NCBI GenBank assembly: GCA_016934895.1
Contig: JAFGRZ010000116.1
Location: forward strand, 1-5,167
Direction: 5' to 3'
DNA from: Candidatus Aminicenantota bacterium
Lineage (GTDB): Bacteria; Acidobacteriota; Aminicenantia; Aminicenantales; UBA8522
Length of the DNA stretch: 5,167 nt
Positions 1-5,167 of the stretch are shown in pieces. The notes below the pieces were generated by a model. That model made no database searches. It was not told the DNA's origin and was given only the letters and a program-made list of their open reading frames with translations. Each line of letters begins with the position of its first letter. Position 1 is the first letter of the stretch. Position numbers and translations under genes: made by a program.

Positions 1-1883
1 GACAGGTACTGACCGCCGCCGTCCCGACCCAAGGGGTGGATAAGGAACGGTTTGATCGAATGGTGCAGGGACTCGAAGTGGAAGTCTTTCATGACTCCTA
101 TAATGGTATAACTCTCACCGTGCTCGATGAGAAGCCGGCCGACGGGGTTCTCGAGTTGCAGGATTTTCACCGCGGCTTCATTGAGGACCACGTAGCGACT
201 TTCATACCGGGCTTCGGCGGGGAAGAAGGTCCCGGCGGCGAGATCGACCCTGTAGGTGGCCAGAAAATCCGGGTCCGCCCACATCCTCCAGATGATCTGC
301 TTCTGGTCTTCCGGCCTTTCCGCGGGAACGTAGAGACCGTCTCCGAAGGAAGCCCCCATCAGCTCTGAGGTATTGGTCGCGCCGGCGATGGCGGGGAAGC
401 TCAGCAGTTCCTGCCTAAAAGCCCCGAATTGCTTTCCCAGGTCGCCCGCCTTGTCGATGATCACGACTTGATCCCTGCTGAATCCGAGGTTCCTGTTCTG
501 GATGTAGCGGAGCTGCCGGTAGACGACGAGCGTCCCGATGATCAGGACGACGGAAACGGTGAACTGGAAAACGACCAGGGCGTTTCGTATCCAGGATTTC
601 CGGCCTCTTGCCGAGGATCCTCCCTTGAGAACGGCCACCGGGTGGAAGGCCGAGAGAAAAAAAGCGGGGTAGACTCCGGCCAGGAGGCCGACAACTAGGC
701 CAACTCCCAGGAGGAGAGGCAGGGTCAGGGCGTTGGTCAGGTAGGGGATGTGCAGGTCTTTTCCGGTCAGGTTGTTGAAAATAGGAAGGAGCAGTTCGAT
801 GATAGGCAAGGCCAGGACGACGGCCAGGATGCTCAGGAAAACGGCCTCGGAGATGAACTGTCCCTTGAGCTCGCGCGCCGTTGAACCGACCGTTTTCCGG
901 ATGCCGACCTCACGGGCCCGGGTGGTGGATTGAGCCGTGGACAAGTTGATGAAATTGATGCAGGAGATGAGCAGGATGGCCAGCGCGATGGCCGAGAAGA
1001 TGTAGATGTAGGAGATGTCGCTGTTGGCCTCGATCTCGTGCTGAAGATGGGAATGGAGGTGGATATCGGTGAGGGGCTGGATGGAGTAGGCGAAAAACCC
1101 GCCGGAGGCGAAGAATTCCTCGGGCGTTACGCCCAGGGCTCCCTTGACCTGGGGATAGACGTACTTCTCGATCAGGCTCTGCAGCTTCTCCTCGAACTCC
1201 CGCTGCGAAACGCCCTCTCTCAGGACAAAGTAGGTGTAATCGTTGTTGCTGATCCAGTTCTGGTTGCGGCTGTATTCGAACGTGTTCATCGAGCCCAATA
1301 GGTCAAAATGAAAGTGGGACGTGCGGGGGACATCCTCGACGACGCCGGTCACCAGAAAATCCTGTCGCCGGTGGGCGTTCAAGGCTTTTCCGATGGGGTC
1401 TTCCGTTCCGAAATATTTCTCGGCCGCAGACCGGGTCAGGACAACCGAGTGCGGTTCGGACAAAGCGGTCTTCGGATCCCCCTTCAGGAAGGGCGCGGTG
1501 AAGACGTCGAAAAAGGACGGGTCGGCAAACCAGAAGCGCTCCTCGCTGAAGGCCTTGTTTTTGTAACGGACGAGGGGGATGCCGAAGCGGTGGAGCCTGG
1601 TCGAAGCTTCGACCTCGGGGAACTCCGTGATCAGCGCCTGGGCCATCGGAGTGCAGACGGCTGCGCCGTAGAATTCCGTGTTATTGGCGACGGCCCGGAA
1701 GTTGACCCGGTAGATCCGCCCGGCTTTTTCGTGGTGCCGGTCGTAGCTCAGCTCATCCCGGACGAACAGGGCGATCAGGATGAAACCGATGACGCCGATG
1801 GTCAAGCCGGCGATGTTGATCAGGGAGATGCCCTTATGTTTTTTAAGGTTTCGCAGGATGATTTTGAGGCTATGGGCGATCAT
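1..1883 (-). CDS. FtsX/MacB-type ABC transporter permease A, 3' end cut by window edge
   Basis: This reading frame is open from an ATG at 1883 to the left edge: 627 residues with no stop. It encodes an inner-membrane permease of the MacB/FtsX superfamily. The N-terminus (LRNLKKHKGISLINIAGL) leads into TM1 at about 18-41. A MacB_PCD-like periplasmic domain follows at about 42-288 with family signatures (RIYRV 57-61, EFPEVE 87-92, FGTEDPIG 158-165). FtsX block 1 has TM2 about 290-312, the REVGIRKTVGS loop 324-334 that contacts the ATPase in relatives, and TM3-TM4 about 345-412. TM5 is about 433-455, then a second periplasmic domain containing IIGVMKDFHFESLHH (594-608). Compared with its divergent paralogue (797 aa), about 175 residues including TM6-TM8 lie beyond the edge, so this is a window truncation rather than a broken gene. 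The start is fixed by a Shine-Dalgarno site 7 nt upstream and by alignment with permease B. No ATP-binding motif is present, so it needs a separate ATPase. Family members move lipoproteins, peptides or drugs; the substrate here cannot be read from sequence. Confidence 0.93.
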   Translation of the reverse strand, partial: MIAHSLKIILRNLKKHKGISLINIAGLTIGVIGFILIALFVRDELSYDRHHEKAGRIYRVNFRAVANNTEFYGAAVCTPMAQALITEFPEVEASTRLHRFGIPLVRYKNKAFSEERFWFADPSFFDVFTAPFLKGDPKTALSEPHSVVLTRSAAEKYFGTEDPIGKALNAHRRQDFLVTGVVEDVPRTSHFHFDLLGSMNTFEYSRNQNWISNNDYTYFVLREGVSQREFEEKLQSLIEKYVYPQVKGALGVTPEEFFASGGFFAYSIQPLTDIHLHSHLQHEIEANSDISYIYIFSAIALAILLISCINFINLSTAQSTTRAREVGIRKTVGSTARELKGQFISEAVFLSILAVVLALPIIELLLPIFNNLTGKDLHIPYLTNALTLPLLLGVGLVVGLLAGVYPAFFLSAFHPVAVLKGGSSARGRKSWIRNALVVFQFTVSVVLIIGTLVVYRQLRYIQNRNLGFSRDQVVIIDKAGDLGKQFGAFRQELLSFPAIAGATNTSELMGASFGDGLYVPAERPEDQKQIIWRMWADPDFLATYRVDLAAGTFFPAEARYESRYVVLNEAAVKILQLENPVGRLLIEHGESYTIIGVMKDFHFESLHHSIKPFLIHPLGRDGGGQYL

Positions 1884-1889
1884 CTTTTT

Positions 1890-1897
1890 TCTCCAAG
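1890..1897 (-). promoter_or_regulatory. Ribosome binding site of permease A
   Basis: On the minus strand CTTGGAGA precedes the ATG at 1883, with 7 nt between GGAG and ATG. The same eight bases with the same spacing precede the divergent permease B. This supports both start choices and hints that the two genes descend from one duplicated ancestor, although GGAG is also simply a good anti-SD match. Confidence 0.8.
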
Positions 1898-1904
1898 CTG
1901 AAAT

Positions 1905-1917
1905 AACGGTATCCGTT
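1905..1917 (-). promoter_or_regulatory. Small 5'-UTR stem-loop of the permease A transcript
   Basis: A perfect 5-bp inverted repeat, AACGG-ATA-CCGTT read on the minus strand, has a 3-nt loop. Its first base (1917) coincides with the +1 predicted from the σ54 promoter at 1928-1944, so the message would start with a hairpin. The stem ends about 7 nt before CTTGGAGA and does not cover it. It could stabilise the 5' end, be a short protein site, or be chance, since a 5-bp stem is common. Confidence 0.4.
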
Positions 1918-1927
1918 TCAATGGGGG

Positions 1928-1944
1928 AGCATATTTCGTGCCAA
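1928..1944 (-). promoter_or_regulatory. σ54 (RpoN) -24/-12 promoter for permease A
   Basis: Read on the minus strand the site is TTGGCACG-AAAT-ATGCT, against the established consensus YTGGCACG-N4-TTGCW. The invariant GG (1942-1941) and GC (1930-1929) are separated by exactly 10 nt. The only core deviation is A for T at the first base of the -12 box. Taking the C at 1929 as -12 puts +1 at an A at 1917, giving a 34-nt leader. No convincing σ70 -35/-10 pair was seen in the same interval. Transcription from such a promoter requires an AAA+ enhancer-binding protein. Confidence 0.8.
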
Positions 1945-1962
1945 TATGGTTGACCCCTGATG

Positions 1963-1976
1963 CCGGAGGACTCCGG
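1963..1976. promoter_or_regulatory. Perfect palindrome CCGGAG-GA-CTCCGG
   Basis: This is a 6-bp inverted repeat with a 2-bp centre, between the permease A promoter and the tandem enhancer dyads. It contains a GGAC half-site (1968-1971) like those of the dyads but is arranged differently. It may be an extra regulator site or incidental in GC-rich DNA; no function is assigned. Confidence 0.3.
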
Positions 1977-1987
1977 GATCGCCCCCG

Positions 1988-2005
1988 CTGTCCGTGAGCG
2001 GACAG
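1988..2005. promoter_or_regulatory. Enhancer-type dyad 1 (probable activator binding site)
   Basis: CTGTCCG-TGAG-CGGACAG is a perfect 7-bp inverted repeat with a 4-bp centre. Its core GTCCG-N5-GGACA recurs at 2011-2025, 21 bp away centre to centre. Its centre (1996.5) lies about 80 bp upstream of the predicted permease A +1 and about 107 bp upstream of the permease B +1, a usual distance for σ54 enhancer-binding proteins. An intrinsic terminator is unlikely because there is no T-tract and no gene end nearby. The protein that binds it is unknown. Confidence 0.65.
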
Positions 2006-2010
2006 GGGAC

Positions 2011-2025
2011 GTCCGCTTCTGGACA
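2011..2025. promoter_or_regulatory. Enhancer-type dyad 2 (second activator site)
   Basis: GTCCG-CTTCT-GGACA repeats the outer ten bases of dyad 1 (GTCCG and GGACA) with the same 5-nt spacer length and a different centre, the pattern expected of a protein recognition site rather than a recent duplication. The 21-bp offset places both dyads on the same face of the helix, as for cooperative binding of activator dimers. The junction between the dyads forms the palindrome GGACGTCC (2007-2014). Confidence 0.6.
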
Positions 2026-2052
2026 TTTCCTCCGTTGTTGCCTTCGGCCTCA

Positions 2053-2065
2053 AGGCATATTGCCT
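2053..2065. promoter_or_regulatory. Short inverted repeat AGGCA-TAT-TGCCT
   Basis: A perfect 5-bp inverted repeat with an AT-rich centre sits between the enhancer dyads and the permease B promoter. This is where a DNA-bending protein or secondary regulator could bind. It does not match the IHF consensus well, and a 5-bp repeat can arise by chance. Confidence 0.2.
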
Positions 2066-2076
2066 CGCCGCGGCCG

Positions 2077-2093
2077 TTGGCACGGGAATTGCA
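2077..2093 (+). promoter_or_regulatory. σ54 (RpoN) -24/-12 promoter for permease B
   Basis: TTGGCACG-GGAA-TTGCA matches every defined position of the σ54 consensus YTGGCACG-N4-TTGCW. GG (2079-2080) and GC (2091-2092) are separated by exactly 10 nt, and an AT-rich tract follows (AGAAATTATAT), as expected where the helix is opened. With the C at 2092 as -12, +1 falls at 2104, 54 nt before the ATG at 2158. It mirrors the divergent promoter at 1928-1944. Confidence 0.88.
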
Positions 2094-2104
2094 GAAATTA
2101 TATC

Positions 2105-2127
2105 CAGGCCGAAGCTTTGTCGGCCTG
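2105..2127 (+). promoter_or_regulatory. 5'-terminal stem-loop of the permease B transcript
   Basis: CAGGCCGA (2105-2112) and TCGGCCTG (2120-2127) form a perfect, GC-rich 8-bp stem with a 7-nt loop. It begins one base after the predicted σ54 start at 2104 and ends 16 nt before CTTGGAGA, which stays exposed. A hairpin at the extreme 5' end can protect mRNA from 5'-end-dependent decay; alternatively it is a dyad for a DNA-binding protein in the start region. A terminator is unlikely because no T-run follows. Confidence 0.5.
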
Positions 2128-2143
2128 CTATCGAACGCAGGAA

Positions 2144-2151
2144 CTTGGAGA
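2144..2151 (+). promoter_or_regulatory. Ribosome binding site deciding the permease B start
   Basis: CTTGGAGA lies with GGAG 7 nt before the ATG at 2158. This selects 2158 over the in-frame upstream ATG at 1960, which would add 66 residues resembling no permease N-terminus and would place the enhancer dyads and the σ54 promoter inside coding sequence. Confidence 0.85.
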
Positions 2152-2157
2152 CCTCGG

Positions 2158-4551
2158 ATGAAAAGCGATCTCAAAATCGCCCTTCGCAATATCCGCCGCC
2201 ATAAGTTCATCTCCCTCGTCAATATCCTCGGGCTGGCTGTGGGAATGAGCGTTTGCTTCCTGATGATGGTCTATGTCGTCAACGAAACACGCTACGAAGA
2301 TTTTCAGGCGAACAAGAACAGGATCTACCGGATCGCCCTCGAATGGGGACAAAAAGGCAGCCGGATGAAATTCGCCGGAACAATGCCCGGCCTGGGGCCT
2401 GCGCTGGCGGCCGAATTCCCGGAAGTCGAGAGCGCCGTCCGGGTCCGGGTCGACAGGAATATCGAGCTTCGCGCCGATCCGTCCGCTGAATCGATCAGTG
2501 CGGATACAGCGCTTTTCGCCGACTCCGATTTCTTCGAGATATTCTCCTATCCCCGGAGGCCGGGGTTCGAGCAGGATCCCCTGAAAGACCCATTTGTTGT
2601 GGTTCTCAGCGCGTCTTCGGCCAGGGCCGTCTTTGGAACCGAAGATGCCGTCGGCCGCACCATCCTGATCGATGACCGGCCGTTCAAGGTCACCGGGGTT
2701 ATGGATGATGCTCCGGCGAATACCCACCTCCGGCCCGACCTGGTCCTTTCCTACGCCACACACGAGGCCCTCGAAGGCCGTCCGGACTCGGGCTGGTCGA
2801 ATTGGGGGATGGACCGCACCTACGTCCTTTTCCGGGAAAAGCCGGACATCCCGGTCTTCACGGGCAAGCTCATGGATCTATTGAAGAGAAACGCCAGTCC
2901 AGCGTTGGCCGATATGATGGTCTTCCACCCTCAGCCTCTCAAGAGCCTGCACTGGATCACGGATTTCCGGGGCGATGTCCACCCCCGCGGGAACCGGGCC
3001 TATTTCAACATGTTCATCTGGGCCGCCGTGCTCGTCCTTGCCGTGGCCTGTTTCAATTTCGTCAACCTGACGTCCTCCCAGAACCTGGGAAGGATGCAGG
3101 AGGTCGGAGTCCGCCATGTCCTCGGTGCTTCCCGGAGCCGGGTCATCGGGCAGTTCCTCCGCGAATCGCTGGTCACGTCGGCGGCGGCGGTCGTCATCGG
3201 CGCGGCCGTCCTGCAGCTTGCCTATCGGCCGATGATGTCCTTTATCGGCGCTCCCGTCGTCCTGACGACGGCCCATCTCCCTTACATAGTGGGCATATTC
3301 GTTCTGGTTTTCCTGGCCGCCGCGGCCTCCGGTTTCGTCCCGGCCTGGACGATGGCCCGATATAAGCCGGCGGAGATCATGGGAAAGGGAAGCGGACGGG
3401 CGCGGCCTTCCTTTCCGCTCCGCAAAGCGCTTTTTGCCCTTCAATTCGTCATCACGATCGCCCTGATCATCGCCACCCTGGCGGTTTACCGGCAGATGAA
3501 GTTCGTTCTGGATTCCGACCTCGGTTTCAACAAAAACAACACGCTGCTCATTCCCTATTTCCGGCCCGATTCCCACCTCCGCGACCGCTATGAGACCGTC
3601 CGCCGGGAGTTGGAAAGAAACCCCGCCATCCTCGGCATCTCCTCCACGGACACGGCACCCGGGGTGAGCAGCATGGCCAACATGATGGTCTTCCCCGGCC
3701 AGACGGACCTTGCCTCCGGCATTACCATGCAGGGGCTCAGCGTCGATTACGGATTTATCGAAGCCCTGGGCATCGAACTCACCGCCGGACGCAATTTTTC
3801 CCGCGGGATGGGGAGCGACGCCGACCGCGCCATAATTCTCAATGAAAGCGCCGTCCGGGTGCTCGGCTATCCGGACCCCATCGGTGCCGGCCTGAAGATC
3901 CCGCGGGGCGATGAGCTCCGCGAAATGACGATCATCGGTGTCGTCAAGGACTTCCATGTTCAGCCTCTCCACTACAAAATCAACCCGATGGTGATCTCGC
4001 TTCGGCCGGAAGGAGGGATTGCGATACTCGTCCGTTATCGGCCCGGACAGGAGGGGACCGCCTTGGCATTTGTCCAAAAGACGCTGGCCGAGCTCGTGCC
4101 GGAGGAGAAATTCGGGGTTCGGTTTCTGGACCAGGAGTACGCCAAGGGTTATCTCTCCGAGCAAAAAACGGGAACCCTGCTGGGGGTTTTTTCCCTGCTC
4201 GCCGTGATCATTTCGAGCGCCGGCCTGCTCGGCCTGACCGCCTTCACGATCGGGAGGCGGGTCAAGGAGATCGGGATCAGAAAGGTCCTCGGCGCTTCGA
4301 CAGGACAGGTCGTCCTGTTGTTGTCCCGCGAGTATCTGTTGATTGTGCTGGCGGCCAACCTCGTCGCCTGGCCGGTGACCTACTATGTCATGGGTCGCTG
4401 GCTTCAGAATTTCGCCTACCGGATTCATTTGGGCATCCTGACGTTCGCCTTGGCGGGGATGATCGCCCTGCTCATTGCCCTGCTGACGGTGAGCTTCCAG
4501 GCGGTTCGGGCCGCCCGGACCAACCCCGCCGACTGCCTGCGTTATGAATAA
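2158..4551 (+). CDS. FtsX/MacB-type ABC transporter permease B, complete (797 aa)
   Basis: This is an inner-membrane permease with the duplicated architecture of the ~800-residue MacB/FtsX group. MKSDLKIALRNIRRHKFIS precedes TM1 (about 19-41). A MacB_PCD-like periplasmic domain (about 42-280) carries RIYRI 55-59, EFPEVE 86-91 and FGTEDAVG 159-166. FtsX block 1 has TM2 about 283-304, the EVGVRHVLGAS loop 315-325, and TM3-TM4 about 336-394. TM5 is about 424-444 and leads to a second periplasmic domain (about 445-670, with GVVKDFHVQPLHY). FtsX block 2 has TM6 about 672-695, KEIGIRKVLGAS 703-714, TM7 about 723-745 and TM8 about 757-780, ending in the family-typical NPADCLRYE. Both EXGXRXXLGA loops, which contact the ATPase in MacB-like transporters, are intact, so a working permease is expected. 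No Walker motifs are present. It is a diverged paralogue of permease A, facing away from it across a shared regulatory region; the two could act as a pair, though this is inference. The exported substrate is unknown. Confidence 0.95.
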   Translation: MKSDLKIALRNIRRHKFISLVNILGLAVGMSVCFLMMVYVVNETRYEDFQANKNRIYRIALEWGQKGSRMKFAGTMPGLGPALAAEFPEVESAVRVRVDRNIELRADPSAESISADTALFADSDFFEIFSYPRRPGFEQDPLKDPFVVVLSASSARAVFGTEDAVGRTILIDDRPFKVTGVMDDAPANTHLRPDLVLSYATHEALEGRPDSGWSNWGMDRTYVLFREKPDIPVFTGKLMDLLKRNASPALADMMVFHPQPLKSLHWITDFRGDVHPRGNRAYFNMFIWAAVLVLAVACFNFVNLTSSQNLGRMQEVGVRHVLGASRSRVIGQFLRESLVTSAAAVVIGAAVLQLAYRPMMSFIGAPVVLTTAHLPYIVGIFVLVFLAAAASGFVPAWTMARYKPAEIMGKGSGRARPSFPLRKALFALQFVITIALIIATLAVYRQMKFVLDSDLGFNKNNTLLIPYFRPDSHLRDRYETVRRELERNPAILGISSTDTAPGVSSMANMMVFPGQTDLASGITMQGLSVDYGFIEALGIELTAGRNFSRGMGSDADRAIILNESAVRVLGYPDPIGAGLKIPRGDELREMTIIGVVKDFHVQPLHYKINPMVISLRPEGGIAILVRYRPGQEGTALAFVQKTLAELVPEEKFGVRFLDQEYAKGYLSEQKTGTLLGVFSLLAVIISSAGLLGLTAFTIGRRVKEIGIRKVLGASTGQVVLLLSREYLLIVLAANLVAWPVTYYVMGRWLQNFAYRIHLGILTFALAGMIALLIALLTVSFQAVRAARTNPADCLRYE

Positions 4552-4589
4552 GGGAAGCGGATAATAGCGTGTCGGCTGACGGCAAAAAG

Positions 4590-4617
4590 AAATAATCCTC
4601 GTTTCGAGATATTATTT
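4590..4617. terminator. Weak AT-rich hairpin between convergent genes, possible bidirectional terminator
   Basis: AAATAAT-C-CTCG, a TTT loop, then CGAG-AT-ATTATTT forms a 4-bp plus 7-bp stem broken by a small internal mismatch. It lies 39 nt after the permease B stop and 32 nt past the methyltransferase stop. A-rich and T-rich flanks on opposite arms would suit termination in either direction. The GC content of the stem is low for a strong terminator and there is no long T-run. The rest of the 97-nt gap holds nothing I recognise. Confidence 0.35.
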
Positions 4618-4648
4618 GGACTGCAGCAACAAAGGGCTGATTCCAGAC

Positions 4649-5167
4649 TCACTTGTCATTGCGAGCGACCTTTGGGAGCGAAGCAATCTCCCTTTTCTTC
4701 TTCATGATAAAATACACCGAACGCGTTCGCTTGGGATTTCGCCTCACCCTCTCGATTTCCCGCTGGTCGGCGTCCAGCAAAGCCGAAAGCCTCGGATCAA
4801 GGGGTTGTTTGGTCCGGATCTCCCGAATATGCCTTTCCAAAGGGGTGAAATATTCATCCCACCATATCTTCTCGTCCAGGATGAAAAAATGCAGCAGGTC
4901 GTAGCCTTGGATGGGTATCTGTTTTGTCTTCTCCTTTAGATTTCCCTCCTCATCGTGGACCACGAGGCATCCGCCGGGCTTCAGAAGGCGTCGCCATTCC
5001 CGGAGGCCTGCCGAAAAGCCGATCGCGAAAATGGAGCCCTCGGCCCAGACGATGTCGAAGCTTTCCCCCGGGAAGTCCATCTCGGACATCGAGCATTGAA
5101 GCGCCGTAACTCTATCCTGCAGCCCCGCCTCAGCGACCTTCTCCTTGAACCTCTCGATGAGCGCCGC
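4649..5167 (-). CDS. Class I SAM-dependent methyltransferase, C-terminal part (5' end outside window)
   Basis: The frame is open from the right edge to a TGA at 4649-4651, giving 172 residues. It covers the second half of a Rossmann-fold methyltransferase. The fragment begins in the helix after the usual SAM-ribose-binding acidic residue (AALIERFKEKVAEAGLQDRV), then FDIVWAEGSIFAIGF (37-51) for strand 4 and its loop, REWRRLLKPGGCLVVHDE (56-73) for the helix and strand 5 typical of the family, and a charged C-terminal region with aromatic IWWDEYF. The glycine-rich motif I must lie upstream of the window. An internal ATG at 5089 would remove part of the fold and is not the real start. The likely native end is near VYFIMKKK (151-158). 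The following 14 residues, REIASLPKVARNDK, and the stop are in a dispersed repeat, so the C-terminus seems to have been replaced or extended. It converges on permease B and has no evident functional link to it. The methyl acceptor is unknown. Confidence 0.85.
   Translation of the reverse strand, partial: AALIERFKEKVAEAGLQDRVTALQCSMSEMDFPGESFDIVWAEGSIFAIGFSAGLREWRRLLKPGGCLVVHDEEGNLKEKTKQIPIQGYDLLHFFILDEKIWWDEYFTPLERHIREIRTKQPLDPRLSALLDADQREIERVRRNPKRTRSVYFIMKKKREIASLPKVARNDK
4652..4692. repeat. Dispersed intergenic repeat (GTCATTGCGAGC...GAAGCAATCTC type)
   Basis: The segment contains GTCATTGCGAGCGACC, a short centre, then GGGAGCGAAGCAATCTC, with ATTGC/GCAAT as terminal inverted bases. I recognise this from general knowledge as a type of short interspersed element recurring in many bacterial genomes; there is only one copy in this window. 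It overlaps the 3' end of the methyltransferase gene and supplies its last ~14 codons. Exact boundaries cannot be set from a single copy. Confidence 0.6.

Noticed and set aside
657..663. Run of seven A's (T7 in the sense of permease A) as a possible frameshift or slippage site
   Set aside because: The permease A frame is intact on both sides and encodes a normal A-F-F-L membrane segment end. There is no alternative product or downstream frame to suggest programmed slippage.
1308..1901. 197-codon open frame on the plus strand, and other plus-strand frames at 36-1301
   Set aside because: All are antisense to permease A, which is continuous over 627 codons with strong family motifs. None has a good ribosome site or recognisable content.
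1950..1978. TTGACC as a σ70 -35 box on the plus strand
   Set aside because: About 17 bp downstream the sequence is CCGGGAT-like, with no TATAAT-type -10. The σ54 elements explain transcription better.
1988..2025. CRISPR repeat or intrinsic terminator interpretation of the tandem dyads
   Set aside because: There are only two units with no unique spacer of CRISPR length, no T-tract follows, and they lie between two gene starts, not after a gene end.
2098..2103. TTATAT as a σ70 -10 box before permease B
   Set aside because: No -35 match lies at the right distance; that position is inside the TTGGCACG σ54 box. The AT-rich stretch is expected just downstream of a σ54 -12 element.
2128..2763. 211-codon minus-strand open frame over the start of permease B
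   Set aside because: It is antisense to the conserved N-terminal domain and reads as low-information charged sequence, so it is a shadow frame.
2878..4428. 516-codon open frame on the minus strand
   Set aside because: It is antisense to permease B, whose frame has clear domains, membrane segments and a family-typical ending. The antisense product is rich in charged residues, G and P, with no recognisable fold, a common artefact in GC-rich coding DNA.
4653..5109. Plus-strand open frames of 61-107 codons over the methyltransferase gene
   Set aside because: They are antisense to a frame with clear methyltransferase motifs and carry no recognisable domains.

Overview
The window looks like part of a GC-rich (roughly 60 % by eye) Gram-negative bacterial chromosome. 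It carries two divergent genes for large FtsX/MacB-type ABC transporter permeases and, converging on the second, the 3' part of a SAM-dependent methyltransferase gene. The ~800-residue duplicated permease architecture, the σ54-type promoters and a dispersed 'GTCATTGCGAGC...GAAGCAATCTC' repeat would fit Acidobacteriota/Aminicenantota-like lineages. That placement is inference from style only; no rRNA or marker gene is present.

Layout: (i) 1-1883, minus strand: permease A, start present, last ~175 residues cut off by the left edge. (ii) 1884-2157: a 274-bp divergent regulatory region. (iii) 2158-4551, plus strand: permease B, complete, 797 aa. (iv) 4552-4648: a short convergent gap with a weak hairpin. 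(v) 4649-5167, minus strand: C-terminal 172 residues of a class I methyltransferase, whose last ~14 residues and stop lie in or directly beside a dispersed repeat.

The most interesting part is the divergent region. Each permease has a sequence closely matching the σ54 (RpoN) -24/-12 consensus: TTGGCACG-N4-TTGCA for permease B and TTGGCACG-N4-ATGCT for permease A, both with the required 10 nt between GG and GC. Almost midway between the promoters are two tandem copies of a dyad (GTCCG-N5-GGACA), spaced exactly 21 bp (two helical turns). They lie about 80-107 bp upstream of both predicted transcription starts, as expected for an enhancer-binding-protein site. Both predicted transcripts also begin with a stem-loop at or within one base of +1. 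The simplest model is one bacterial enhancer-binding protein, bound at a shared central enhancer, switching on two paralogous permeases in opposite directions. Neither the ATPase partner nor the activator is in the window.
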